Shown here: piece by piece, positions 49,101 to 60,935 of the stretch
Numbering within the stretch: the stretch's first letter is position 1
Layout of the letters: the number at the start of each line of letters is the position of its first letter
NCBI GenBank assembly: GCA_963682025.1
Contig: OY821518.1
Coordinates: forward strand, 220,830,868 to 220,894,867
From: Cordilura impudica
Lineage: Eukaryota > Arthropoda > Insecta > Diptera > Scathophagidae
Direction of reading: 5' to 3'
DNA: 64,000 nucleotides
Made by a program: the position numbers and the translations under genes
Notes under the pieces: model-generated
Database searches by the model: none
What the model saw: only the letters and a program-made list of their open reading frames with translations
What the model was told of the DNA's origin: nothing

Positions 49101-49174
49101 TAGAAAAGTATAGAAAAGGCAAAAAATTCCAAAATCCAATTATATGGATACCCTTCTCAGAGCTATAGCAGGAG
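43184..49174. repeat. Satellite array, about 195-bp unit with 1.83-kb higher-order period
   Basis: About thirty units follow one another. Each starts near TTTAAAGTATAGAAAAGTAT and includes CCAAAATCCAATTATATGG, CAGAGCTATAGC, GGAGTCCAGTCAAAATT, CATAAGGAATC and GGTTGGTACCGAATTCG. Variant units recur in the same order at a longer distance. The variant ATGGGTACCC occurs at 44381, 46214 and 48038 (offsets 1833 and 1824). The variant TAAAGTATAGAACAG occurs at 45781 and 47616 (offset 1835). So there is a higher-order repeat of about nine units, close to three copies. Some units are shortened (for example at 45325-45350 and 48193). ORFs of up to 113 codons across it recur by the unit and are not taken as genes. 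The right edge is where the Copia LTR begins. Confidence 0.92.
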
Positions 49175-49282
49175 TGATAAAGTAAATAAAACACGTGTGG
49201 AATTAGTATTCAATAAAGTATATTGTTCAGAGGTTAAAAAAGAACTTAACTGTATAAACTGTTAAAACAGGTATATATATTA
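49175..49282 (-). mobile_element. Copia-like 3' LTR, distal part (split by Helitron)
   Basis: On the minus strand this stretch ends TTTACTTTATCA at 49175, where the satellite sequence is interrupted. It is proposed as the second half of the LTR whose first half is 53218-53088. Together they give about 239 bp beginning TGTTAAG and ending TATCA. The 5' LTR is not in the window, so the identity of this half is inferred. Confidence 0.55.
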
Positions 49283-52200
49283 TCTTATATATATTTACGC
49301 TGATCCCTGACTCACTGACTGACTGGCTGATTCTGTAACGCTAAAACAATACACACACATAGCACTCCATACAAAGCTATGCGAAATACACAAACAAAAT
49401 TTAATCTTTCTCATTTTATATAAACCCACACTCAATTTTCTCTCTTCTTTGTTACCGACCAGTGCTGCTAATAAAAGCTTCTGAAAATCGACAATTTTTG
49501 AAACAAAATTGCCAAAATCGTCATTTTTAAAACAAGAAATTGCCAAGAAAATTTTACCGCTTATAATATTCGAAAAAATATTACAAAAGGAAACAATAAA
49601 ATTTATTTATATCATTCATATTACGAATATTATTACAGCATTGGTTATTTCTATATATAAGAAGTATTAGTGGTGAAATTTCAACGAAAAAAATTTAACA
49701 CAGCAATCAACTAAATAATTTTATTGACATGTATCTATAGCTGAAACATATAATATAGGTTTAAAGTATCGACGTAATTAAAACTTAAATCTTAAATGGA
49801 GATGCTATTCAAGGTGTTTCCGTTTTGAAACGACTTGACCCAGAATTAAATCCATACATATTTTGTAATTTACATTTACTCTGAACTAAAACTATCAATT
49901 TTCGATTTACAACCCATTAATTGTTAACCCTTGAAATCCCAATTTTTATACTACTGAAAATTTAAAATCTTCAATCATCATTTTAACAAATTTAACAAAT
50001 CATTTTAACAAATTGAAAAATCGTCGAAATTAAAATAAGTTGTCAAAATTAGCAGCACTGCTAACGACAATAGCACTACATATGCAGATTTCGTGTTACA
50101 TATGGAATAAGATGAACTCAAAAAATGCATAAAAAAAATTCTTCTTTAAATTCCCTTTGTTGGTGAATGAAAAAATTCTGCAAAAAAAGTAATGAAGGAA
50201 ATTTTAAACATTTTTATTTTTCTCATTTAACGTCGTCCGATACGCATACATACTTTTTTTTATCAAACTAAACTTTACCGTTTGTCTGTTTTGTTTTTCA
50301 TCTCAAAATTGTTTTGAATTGTTAGGAGTGCTTTCGCTCAGGTTCTCTGATGGCCAGCACTTACCAAAGAGTTTTATTTTTTTGATAAATATTTGAGAAA
50401 AAAGAGATCTTCAATGTGGATTTTGTTGTTGTCCAATGTATTATTTCGTTTAAAGCTCTGTATTAAAAAGCACTTGAAAAAATAGTGCAATAATAAGTTT
50501 AAAATTTAAATTATTCTGACTTTGCTTAATTAAATTACATAGTAATTTCAGAAGAGAGGTGGGAAAATCATTTTTTTTTTTCACTCATAATATTAATTTT
50601 TGCATAATTTGCTTTCAAAAAATTTAGACAAACATAAATTACGTAAATAGGTATATTTAAGATTTTAATTTGAATAATTTATTGAAATTATCATAGAAGA
50701 AAGGCGATTTGGAATAATAATTTTGTTTTTTAAGTTAAACTAATACGCCCTTATTTTTATCTTTTTTTTGGATTTATAGATAACTGGAAAAAATGTTCGC
50801 TTTTTACAGTTCACATTTATGATGACATATGAAATATTTTTTTCTCTTTTTTGTAGGTGTATTGGTGTTTGCACTTCCTTAAGGGGTGGTAGGTTTTAAA
50901 ACCTTTTTTTGCATTTCTCTTTCTGAATGCACAACAAATCGAGAGTATTGTTTCAAAATTTTATATAAATCAGAGCAAAACTTAAGAAGATACAGCGTTT
51001 TCAGCGACCGGCCTCATACGGTATATAGTATATAAATCATAGTATATGAATTTGAAGTCCGTCAACATCATAACTCAAAATCTACTTGACCGATTCTTTT
51101 GCAATTTTAGACACTATATCGACAAATAAATCATCAGGTAACCACGAAGGGTTTTTTAGTGCCATTTTCTTTCCCATTTTTGAACAACAAATTCCCGAAA
51201 TTGTATAGCAAAAATCGTTTTTCACTTCAAAATGCTGCCAAAAAAAAAAAAAAAAAAAAAAATTTAAAAACTCTTCGTCACTACCACAGGACACATGTCA
51301 CCTTTTTATTTCACATGATCCGGTAACGAGTTATGATGTTCACCGCAAAACAACAACGCCTCCGGAGATTCGCTGTCACAAACTTATTTATTAAAATTTT
51401 TAATTGAAATTTTTTTTCAAAGATTCTTCAAATATAATGCTATAACGTATATATGAAATAAATAATCCAACATTATTCATGTCTTCAAAAAAGAATTATG
51501 AAAATACGACTTTTTTAACTTTTAAAACTTTACCCCCCTTAAGAAACCTTTAGGAACCTTGCTCTAAAACGTTTTTTTTTTTCTATGCTATTCTATTTTT
51601 CTACAATAAAGTGGTTTTATGTTATAGCGAACTCGGCGGGACGGGCCATATTAGTTCCTTATAGACTAAGTTCGTTATAACCGTAGTATTTTTATGATTT
51701 GTCCGAAAGGTTTAAAAAGTTTTTTTAGTTGAATAAGTTTATTTATTTTGATGCATTTTAAAAAGTTATAAAACATAAATTAAATTATTAAAAAAAGACA
51801 CATATTAATAGTTTGCCTTAATAAGACTAAAATTACCGAGTTTCTATCAAAATAAAATATTTTTTTAAAATCATATAATATGAAAAACTCCTTATGTATA
51901 GAAGCAGAAAGTACAAAGCAAAGGTTGGCTACTGGCAAACATTTACGAAAATATACATAAAAGGACCTTTTACAAAACTTCATTTGAAAATCGAAGTTTT
52001 TGTTTTGTATTAAAATTAAATGAAAATAAAATTAAATTAAATTGAAATTAATTTTTTTTAAATATATAAAATATACGAAAATTCTGAAATGGAAAAAAAA
52101 ATTTGTTTGTTAAAGTCAAAAGTTTGATATAACCACTGTTCGCTATAAGAGAAGCAATTTGTATGAAATATGTGATTAAAACTGTTGGGACCGAAGAAAT

Positions 52201-53087
52201 TCTTCGCTATAAACAAAAATTTATTACAACCAGGGTTCGTTATAAGCGAACTCCATTGTATTAAATTTTAATAATTTTGGGAATCTCCAATCTCCTCACT
52301 TTACCCGGCCTTCCCATGTTCAAGTCAAAATGATCACACATCCAATAGTCAAAAAATTGTTAAGCAACTGTCCCATTGAAAAATCTAAAGAGAGAATTGA
52401 AACGTATAATTGTTTAGTAAAAAAGAGTAAAAAAGTGTGAGTGCATTAAAACCTGAAAGCCAAAAATTTAACGTGTGAAGGCCGGGTAATATCCTGAATA
52501 TATTTACGATGATCCCTGACTCAGTGACTGACAAATTCTGTAACGCTGACCAAAATGATACGGTTCTAATTCCTAGGATTGATCTCGCCCCAACCGACAC
52601 CACATTACCTTTCATATTAAAACGCCGCCAGTTTCCAGTAATTCCTGCATACGCAATTACCATAAACAAGGCTCTAGGCCAGTCATTTGATTTGGCATTA
52701 ATTTGGAGACCGCGGTATTTTCACACGGCCAACTATGTGGCTTTGTCACGATCAAAAGTTGAAAGCCAAGTTAAGATACGTATTCAATCGAACCCACAGC
52801 AAGGAAAACTATTAAATGACCAACGATATTTCACACGAAATATAGTTTTTCAAGGGATTCTAAATTGAAAAACTTTTTTGCCAAATATTTCTTATCTGTT
52901 TTGATACTTATGTATATAATTTTTACAGACACAATCTTCTTTCACATGTACATATGTAACAATATAATTTTCAATTTACTACTATATTAAAAGAAAAATA
53001 ATTTATTATAAATTTTTAGTGTATTTAAATTTAAATGTTTTATTCATAATTTTTAAACGGGCGCCTAGGCGCCACACAATCAACTAG
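49283..53087 (+). mobile_element. Helitron with helicase C-terminus, about 3.8 kb
   Basis: It starts TCTTATATATATTTACGCTG after an A and ends with the palindrome GGCGCCTAGGCGCC, then ACACAATCAA, then CTAG before a T. The body 49283 to about 52126 matches the inverted Helitron 26939-30657. About 52127-53050 is extra and contains the helicase segment. At 52492 another start-like sequence, TCCTGAATATATTTACGATG followed by ATCCCTGACTC, repeats the element's own 5' end, so a 596-bp derivative (52492-53087) may be nested at the 3' end. The element lies inside a Copia LTR. Confidence 0.8.
52509..52868 (+). pseudogene. Helitron Rep/helicase protein, C-terminal part only
   Basis: The 119-codon ORF contains LIPRIDLAPTDTTLPFILKR, RQFPVIPAYAITINKALGQS and NYVALSRSKVES, the last motifs of the Pif1-type helicase of Helitrons (including the QG-S and VALSR motifs). 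It ends TRNIVFQGILN, like the natural C-terminus. The first about 15 codons (IPDSVTDKFCNAD) are made from the element's own 5' terminal sequence, which also occurs at 49283 and 30657. The ATPase motifs I-III, the HUH Rep domain and most of the helicase are missing, so it is a truncated fusion, not an active protein. Confidence 0.8.
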
Positions 53088-53218
53088 TTGTACAAATGTT
53101 GTTCTTTAATGGCTGAATACAATGATCAATCATAATATGACACGTAAGCAGAAATTAAGAACAAAACAAAACTCATGATATTATGGAGTGTTGTCAATCA
53201 AACATTGATTTCTTAACA
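53088..53218 (-). mobile_element. Copia-like 3' LTR, proximal part (split by Helitron)
   Basis: Just after the polyprotein stop, a purine-rich GAGTGAGGG is followed by TGTTAAGAAATC (from 53218 leftward). This is the usual order of polypurine tract and LTR start. The LTR is cut at 53088 by the Helitron end and appears to continue at 49282. Confidence 0.6.
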
Positions 53219-53221
53219 CCC

Positions 53222-55416
53222 TCACTCATTGTTTGATTTAAACATTCCTAGAAGGTTCAGGTTACACTTGAATCGTTGAGTTGTTAAAGGCTTAGTAAAA
53301 ATATCGGCGCATTGTAAATCAGTCTTAACATAATTGATTACAATATTTTTATTCTTCAGAAGTTCTCTGACAAATTGAAGTCTAATGTCGATGTGCTTTG
53401 TACTATGATGAAGTTCTGGATTCCCGATGAGACGAATTGCACCTTGGTTGTCAACATTTATAACCATTGGCATATTTTGATAAATGCCTACGTCAGCTAA
53501 AAGTTGTTGAAGCCAAATCGCCTCTTTTACACCTTCACATACCGCCATACACTCTGCTTCGGTTGTTGACAATGCTACCGTTTTTTGCCGATGACTTCTC
53601 CAAGTTATTGCGCTATCATTTGTCAAAAACACGTAACCTGTTGTGGATCTTCTAGTGTCGATATCTCGTGCAAAATCAGCATCTGTGTAACCTTCAAATT
53701 TAAAAGAGTTTTTAGATTTATACACAATACAATAGTCTAATGTTGCTTTAAGATAACGAAAAATGCGTTTTTCAGCCAAAACATGACTATTTTTGGGACT
53801 CTCAGTAAATTTACTGACTTCACCTACAGCATAAGATATGTCTGGTCTTGACACAGTAGCAGCGAACATAAGGAAACCAAAAGCTTGTCTAAACGGAAAT
53901 TGTATTTCACATTGATTGTCCGACTTTGACAAAAATACATTGGAGTCAAATGGTGTTGAAATTGGACTTGCATTATTCATATTAAATTTTTGTATAATTT
54001 TCTGAATGTATAAATGCTGATTTATTTTAATGCTTCTATTTTTTCTGTCGCGGTGAATTTCTAGTCCAACATAATAATTATGTTCACCAAATGTAATTCG
54101 AAATTTGCTTGATAATTTTTTCAATGAATATTTTAATTGCAGGTTTGCTGGGAGATATAATCAGACCATCATCAACATATAAAAGCAATATAATTTTGTT
54201 ATTATTTATATTTCCAAAGAAAACGCAAGGGTCAGCAATTGATTGCTTCATGTCGAAAATTTTAAAAAATTCGATGAATTTAAAGTTTCAATTACGAGAA
54301 GCCTGTTTGAGGCCATAAAGTCCCTTTTTTAAACGGAAAACATAATCCTTACCTTGCGCAACGTTAATACCATTTGGAATTTCCATATAAAGTTCTTCGT
54401 TAAGATCGCCGTATAAAAATTCAGTTTTTACATAGAATTGCATCATCTCCATATCTTCTATAGCAACTAACGCTAGTATAGCTCTCACTGAATCGTATCT
54501 AACAACTGGAGAATATGTTTCTTTGTAGTCAATTCCAGCTTCTTGCGAATAGCCTTTAGCTACTAATCGGGCTTTAAAAATTGGCTTCATGCTGTCTGGG
54601 TTCGGTTTTATTTTAAATACCCATTTGCATCCAACAATATTTTTGTTGTGGAGTTTTTTTTACCAATTCCCAAGTTTTGTTGGTTTCTAGCGAATTTATT
54701 TCTTCGTTTATGGCAGAAATCCAATTTTCAGAATTGGCTGAGGTTACAGCTTCATGATATGAATCCGGTTCCGAAATGGTTGCCAAACACCTCATATAAT
54801 CAAAACCAAATCTCTGTGGTGCAATTATTTCCTTCCGGAGGCCATATCGCTTACATTCTCTTGTCCCGACTATAGGTTCTAGATTTTTTGAGCTCGTTGG
54901 TGTAGTTATATCAGTGATGGAGGCATCATTTTTCGTTGAAGACAATGGAGTACTACATGCTTGTTGTTTGAACAAAGATATATTAGAATCGTTGTGCTGA
55001 TGTTCAACTGTTATTTCGTCCTCTATTTTATCAACTCGAAAGGATCCTACTTTTATTGGCTTTTCATTAAAAACCACGTTGCAACTAACAACCACCTTTT
55101 CACTTTCCGGGTCGTACAGACGAAAGTTTTTTGCTGTGGTTTCGTACCCTAATGATAACATCTTTTTTGCCTTCGGATCCCACTTTTTTCTTCCAAGCTG
55201 TTTCGGTTGGTACACCATGCTCTCTGTGCCAAAAACTTTCACGTAACTCAAATCAGGTTTTTTATTAAACCAACATTCATATGGCATCTTTGATCGATTA
55301 TTCGCTGTTGTCGATCTATTTAGAATATAAACGGCTGTTCTTACGGCTTCGGGCCAAAGGAACTTACTCAAATCACTCGCAAGTAACATGGTACGTGCCG
55401 ACTCTTGTACCGTTCT
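53222..55416 (-). pseudogene. Copia (Ty1/copia) polyprotein: integrase end, RT and RNase H, damaged
   Basis: Reading leftward from 55416: the integrase end (ARTMLLASDLSKFLWPEAVR, LNRSTTANNRSKMPYECW, VFGTESMVYQPK); the linker; RT (KARLVAKGYSQEAGIDYKET, KGLYGLKQASRN, LLLYVDDGLII with the YVDD site near 54168-54179); then RNase H (GYTDADFARD, TTEAECMA, VDNQGAIRL, CADIFTKPL). The order IN-RT-RH is diagnostic of Copia. Damage seen: a length change in an A-run near 54655-54661 shifts the frame, and a TGA lies in frame just after QASRN (about 54288). Gag, protease and the integrase catalytic core are cut off at 55416 by the R1-like LINE. It ends at a normal stop next to the 3' LTR. Confidence 0.87.
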
Positions 55417-56375
55417 ATTGACAATGGACGGGTTACATACTCCTTCATTCACGATGTGACGTTCGTGGCCAAACGTCCAGACTTTGGCTTTAGCCTGAGT
55501 ATGGGCTTTTTGCTTACGGGCCATGGGTCGTTTAATGCATTTTTGCATAAAAGAGCTTTGGCTAATACGCCTGAGTGTGACTGTGGACCTTTTACCGAGG
55601 ACTGGTTTCATATTTTGTGCATATGCACATTCTACTCGGACATACGGGACCTAGATTCTCTAGGTGTCGTATTGACGGACGATGGTTGTGATGTCAGTGG
55701 TGTGCTTGTGAATGATGAGAGAGTGCGTTGTATGAATGAGTTTGCGTGTGAAGTCTGCAAAAGAAGACGTTTAAGAAGGGTTTGATCGCACACGTATGTT
55801 TACATCTACAGGATGTACGCATGCGTGCATACCCAAGACCTTCTAGATGGCCTTAGTTGTGTACCTATACACTCACCCACAGGGTGGGTGTATGGGCGTG
55901 GAACTAAGGCCTTCGAATGGTCACCAGTCCATAGCTGTTTGGAGCTATACTGGTAGTAGCTTTGCTACGAAGTCTGACCGGAGACTATATATTTATATAT
56001 AATTCTGGTACCACGGGAAGTCAGAGCCCCTGGAATCCTTGATTCCAGCTGACTTGCGGGTACGGCCCCTTGGGGAGTATCGTGGTGGCTGTGGTTTATA
56101 CCCAAATCGCGGGGAGAGCATAGCTCGATGTGGAGTTGCATTCAACCGGGTGCTGTGACCCTAGAACAGCAGAGGTGTGTAAGGTAGGCCTCGACTCCCC
56201 ACCAAGGAGTGGGATTTGTTGCCCAAATGCACAAATCTTGAATTGGTACCGGAGTGTAGTTAACTACACAATGGGGCGGTGGTCGGCGCGTATTCCGATC
56301 CAGTGTTCAGAGCACCGTGAGGTTATGTCAACGAGACGGGTACTCACGTTAAACACAAGAGACTTCTGTCTCTTT
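55417..56375 (+). pseudogene. R1-like LINE, 3' end (copy A)
   Basis: It encodes the last about 120 codons of ORF2 (NGRVTYSFIHDVTFVAKRPD to CKRRRLRRV, stop at 55785). The zinc-knuckle-like CDCG...HILCIC is followed by about 580 bp of 3' UTR. Practically the same 940 bp recur at 58311-59260, offset 2893 bp. In this copy the histidine of the knuckle is kept. Confidence 0.8.
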
Positions 56376-58673
56376 CTTGTGTTATCTGCCAACGAACTGG
56401 GGTATGTGTCTTGGTCGAACGAAGGTTCGGAAAAATCTTCCTGGCAAGCATATACTGTCAGTTCAGCAGCCTATTAGAGCCGTATATCTCGTATATGGAT
56501 ACGGTGCTACTACTAGCGAGTAGCAACCCGATTATCCTAGGTATGGACGCAAACGCATCCTCTCCCATGTGGTTCAGTAAGTTATCCCGGCATTCGTCCG
56601 GATATCAGAACCACCATCGGGGTGAGATGTTAAGTGACTGGATGGTTAATCGGGGTGTTAGTGCGTTAAATCAGCCCTCTGATTTATATACGTTTTCCGG
56701 TCCAAATGGTGTGAGAGATATTGATGTGACAGCCGTAAATGACGTCGTACTGCGGCGTTTTTGCTGCGACTGGGACGTTAAGGACGATTGGGGGGTGAGT
56801 GATCATAATCCAATACGGATTGTGCTCCATTACTCGCCCGCCCCTGTAGAGGTCTCGGATGTGATGCGGTGGCGTAGACTCCCAATTAATTGGGATTTCT
56901 ACGGGTCGTGCATTAGGGAGGCGGCCTCTGAGGTCTCCATTGGGGATTTCAGGGGTCTGACTATAGATGGACAGATAGGTAAGCTGAACGATTGGACGAT
57001 AAACACCAATGACGCCCTTCTTGGGAGATGTTCTAGGACGATCCCCGGAAGGGTTAAGTGGTGGACGCGGGAGTTAACAGAAATGCGGCAGACTGTCCGG
57101 CAGCTCAGGAAGCGATTCCAGAGAGCCAGGCGGACCAATGCAGATGATGTGCTACTACGTGCGACGAACTACGCGACACAGCTACGTGCCTATAAGGAAC
57201 GTATCGTGAAAGTGAAGGAGGATGACTGGAGAGCATACGTACGGGACAACAGGGACGACCCATGGGGCAGAGTCTATAAGCTCTGTAGAGGTAGGGGCCA
57301 GCGGACCGATGTGTCTGGCCTACGTGTTGGTAATGAAATATTGCCATCATGGGGGGCATGCATACGCGTTCTGCTGGGCGAGTTCTTTCCAAGGGTGGAG
57401 GCTCCTATCCATCTTCCTTTTCAGGGGGTGGATCCCCCTCCTCCGTTGGACAGAACTGAGTTAGAGTCCGTGGGCATTGAGGTGGTCAGAGGTTGTCCGA
57501 GGGATCCATCTGCGGTCCATTTATTTGGAATCTAATGATTGATCCTCTTTGCGGAGGCTGATGGTTGCATACAATGTGTGCGCATATGCGGATGACTTGC
57601 TCGTCCTTATCGAAGGCCAGTCTCGTGCTGAGCTGGAGAGAAGGGGGGAGGAAGCCATGCAGATTATCTGCGATTGGAGTAGACAAGTAGGAGTAGATGT
57701 AGCAATGGACAAAACTGTGATGATGTTGCTCAAGGGCAGGTTATCGCTAAATCGACATCCAACTGTTAGGGCCAATGGCGTTAGCCTTAAGTATGCGACT
57801 GAGGACAAGTACTTGGGGATAACAATGCGTGAGCGTATGAACTTCTTGGTTCATCTCGAACGTGTCAAGGCGAAATTGACTGGTGTGGTGGGATGTGTCC
57901 GGCGCATTCTTAGGAATGACTGGGGCCTCAGCAGGCGTTCTATGCGGACCATTTACCGTGGACTATTTGTTGCCTGCGCAACATATGGCTCCTCGGTGTG
58001 GTCCAGCGTGGTCACGACTGCCAGGGGAAAGCTGAAAATCATGTCGTGTCAACGGTTAGTCTTGCTCGCTTGTGTGCCATGTTGTAGTACGGTCTCCACG
58101 GAGGCCTTACAGGTGTTGGTAGGTGTAGCCCCTCTTGACTTGGAGGTGATACGTAAAAGTATTGCCTACAGGATCAAGAAAGGACAGCCATTGTTGCAGG
58201 ACGATTGGGTGACTAACGATGACGTTAGTGGTAGGAGCTGGACGGAGTGCAAGGCACTCTTAAATGAGTGTTTTGTCTTCAGATGGCAAAATAGATGGGA
58301 CAGAAGTGACAATGGACGGGTTACATACTCCTTCATTCACGATGTGACGTTCGTGGCGAAACGTCCAGACTTTGGCTTTGGCCTTAGTATGTTCTTTTTT
58401 CTTACGGGCCATGGGTCGTTTAATGCATTTTTGTATAAAAGAGCTTTGGCTAATACGCCTGAGTGTGACTGTGGACCTTTTACCGAGGACTGGTTTAATG
58501 TTTTGTGCATATGCACATTCTACTCGGACATACGGGACCTAGATTCTCTAGGTGTCGTATTGACGGACGATGGTTGTGATGTCAGTAGTGTGCTTGTGAA
58601 TGATGAGAGAGTGCGTTGTATGAATGAGTTTGCGTGTGAAGTCTGCAAAAGAAGACGTTTAAGAAGGGTTTGA
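56376..58673 (+). pseudogene. R1-like LINE ORF2 with RT deletion (copy B)
   Basis: ORF 56411-57535 (from about 56430) carries the endonuclease second half, with IILGMDANASSPMWFSK, FSGPNGVRDIDVTAVND and WGVSDHNPIRI, and the pre-RT linker. After GCPRDPSAV the sequence jumps to the end of the palm (WNLMIDPL, then AYNVCAYADDLLVLIEG) in ORF 57549-58673, which runs to the usual C-terminus. RT motifs before YADD, including motif A, are thus deleted and the frame changes at the joint (57515-57560). The endonuclease N-terminus is also missing. In the C-terminal knuckle the histidine is replaced (DWFNVLC versus DWFHILC in copy A). The R1-type call rests on EN, YADD context and knuckle. The element is not in 28S rDNA here. 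Confidence 0.8.
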
Positions 58674-59262
58674 TCGCACACGTATGTTTACATCTACAGG
58701 ATGTACGCACGCGTGTGTACCCAAGACCTTCTAGAAGGCCTTAGTTGTGTACCTATACACTCACCCACAGGGTGGGTGTATGGGTGTAGGACTAAGGCCT
58801 TCGAATGGCCACCAGTCCATAGCTGTTTGGAGCCATACTGGTAGTAGCTTTGCTACGAAGTCTGACCGGAGGCTATATATTTATATATAATTCTGGTACC
58901 ACGGGAAGTCAGAGCCCCTGGAATCTTTGATTCCAGCTGACTTGCGGGTACGGCCCCTTGGGGAGTATCGTGGTGGCTGTGGTTTATACCCAATTCGCGG
59001 GGAGAGCATAGCTCGATGTGGAGTTGCATTCAACTGGGTGCTGTGACCCTAGAACAGCAGATGTGTGTAAGGTAGGCCTCGACTCCCCACCAAGGAGTGG
59101 GATTTGTTGCCCAAATGCACAAATCTTGAATTGGTACCGGAGTGTATTTCACTACACAATGGGTCGGTGGTCGGCGCATATTCCGAACCAGTGTTCAGAG
59201 CACCGTGAGGTTATGTCAACGAGACGGGTACTCACGTTAAACACAATAGACTTCTTCCTCTT
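58674..59262 (+). repeat. R1-like LINE 3' UTR (copy B)
   Basis: It matches 55786-56375 with few changes, up to GTTAAACACAA(G/T)AGACTTCT. There is no poly-A. The homology stops at about 59262, where the minus-strand transposase-like gene begins. Confidence 0.7.
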
Positions 59263-60153
59263 TGCTACTAAAAACGATTTTAGTTTCTGTACAATAATTC
59301 TTTGCCCAATGGAATAAAACAGTCGCATCTAAGATGCGATCTTGACGAGAGCACTGGAGGCTATACTTCGCTGCATTTCTTTTAAAGTTTACTCCAATAC
59401 CATCACATGCTCCTTTACCATGAGCAGTAGGATGAAAGTGCCACTCAGCTGGCATTCCAAAATCTTTTTCATGAGCCATAAGATTCGCGAAGCTACTTTT
59501 CTTTTTAAAATGTTGACGAGCTACGTCCGAAACGTAGTATACCTTCTCTACTGTAGAAATTTTAGTATCATTTTCTGGTACTCATAAACTGCAACGGCAT
59601 CATGTTTTAAATCGTCGGATATGAATCCCATACTTTTGTGTTCCAGTTTTTCATCTTTCACGTAGTAAATAACCACTGTTAATATAGTTGATTGGTCTTC
59701 ATTGAAGTGGAATGCTTGTATGGCATCCTGAAGAATATATTTTTAGTTTTCTGCGAAATCATGTGAAATAACGAATTCACCAGACTTCAAATGTATCTTC
59801 AAATCCTTGAAGAATGACCATTGCTCTTTGACTAAAAAGTCATGGGTTCTCAAATTTAGCAATCCTGTACACATTTCTTCCACAAAATGATCCACATTTA
59901 AAATGATTGTTTTCAATGTGCTTCTGTCAGTCTGAATCCAAGAATCAAATTTGACCACCTCTATATATTCTCGATCTAAAGAGTTGATTAAATTTTCGTT
60001 GATGAATGTGGTTTCCGGGCAATTGGTACATTCACCTAAGTGGCAAGAAGTTGTTGCATAAAGACACATAGTCAATTTAAGACAATCGCGGTAATCATGT
60101 AAATCTTCTGGCGAATCAACTGTCAAATAATTTAAGTTGATTTCCTTCAACAT
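59262..60153 (-). pseudogene. Transposase-like protein of an unassigned metazoan family, broken
   Basis: Reading leftward from 60153: ORF to 59743 with CHLGECTNCPETTF, TDRSTLKTI, FLVKEQWSFFKDLK and VISHDFAEN, then a stop. The same frame goes on with KYILQDAIQAFHF, YYVKDEKLEHKSMGFISDDL and KHDAVAVYEYQK. After a one-base shift near 59550 follow VEKVYYVSDVARQHF, AEWHFHPTAHGKGACDGIG and VNFKRNAAKYSLQ. I recognise this set of blocks (DFAEN, ISDD..HD, HGK..CDG) as recurring in uncharacterised, probably transposon-encoded proteins of many invertebrates. I cannot name the superfamily. Acidic residues in these blocks could be a DDE-type site; this is inference. The end is cut by the R1-like LINE. Confidence 0.55.
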
Positions 60154-60935
60154 CAGTTTAACATTTTCATGGTAAATGTTATGATATAAATGGATGTAAT
60201 GTAATTAAGATTAATTTTTTTAAAATTATTTTTCTTTTTATTTTTAATATTATTATTATTATTATATGTTAATTTAATTATTGTTACAAATAAATAAAAA
60301 ATAATAATTTTTCAACATTTCTATAGAAAAAAAGTGTTTTTTCCTGAGGTTAACTTATTCTGGGTATTACAGTATCGAGGGTATGAAATTTTAGTTGGAT
60401 ATGTAACATACCTTCGGAAAGGTTAATTTGTCTAGTTTCTCAGTATAAGTTTTATTTGTAAGGATTAAAAAAAAAGCGCATTTGTGAAAAATTTAAAAAC
60501 CGTTGTCTTGAGTTACAAAACATTTATTTTGACAGATATGCTACCCGCATCCCACTAAGCGATCAAAAAGCTCTTAAAGGAAATATGCTAATATTTCTTA
60601 TGAGCAAAAAAAAAAAAAAAATTCCCTTTTTGAAAAAAGGCAAAAAATGCTTTGATTTAGGAGAAAAAAAGTCAAAAAAAAAAATTTTTTTTTTTAAAGT
60701 ATCTTTTTCCGAAATTTTGAAGAAATAGCTATCTAAACTATTTGGGAGAAAAATTTCTAAGAACAATAGGTAATAAGTTACATGGATGAGAAAAAACACC
60801 TGTTTGGCCAAAATGTCAAATTTTGATCCCCTCTAACTGTGTCTAAACTACTATCCAATAGGACTAACTATGGTGCAATTTCATCAAGATCGGAAGACAT
60901 CGGTTTCAAAAGTTGGTGCACTTGACATGAAACCC
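60154..60935. other. Low-complexity and unassigned stretch
   Basis: ATT/TTA-rich repeats lie at 60235-60300, and an A-run followed by a T-run (an A/T palindrome-like stretch) at about 60677-60700. No gene was seen. Confidence 0.5.

Noticed and set aside
55405..55611. N-terminal part of the 332-codon minus-strand ORF (beginning MKPVLGKRST)
   Set aside because: The first about 65 codons are antisense of the R1-like LINE; Copia homology begins only at about 55416.
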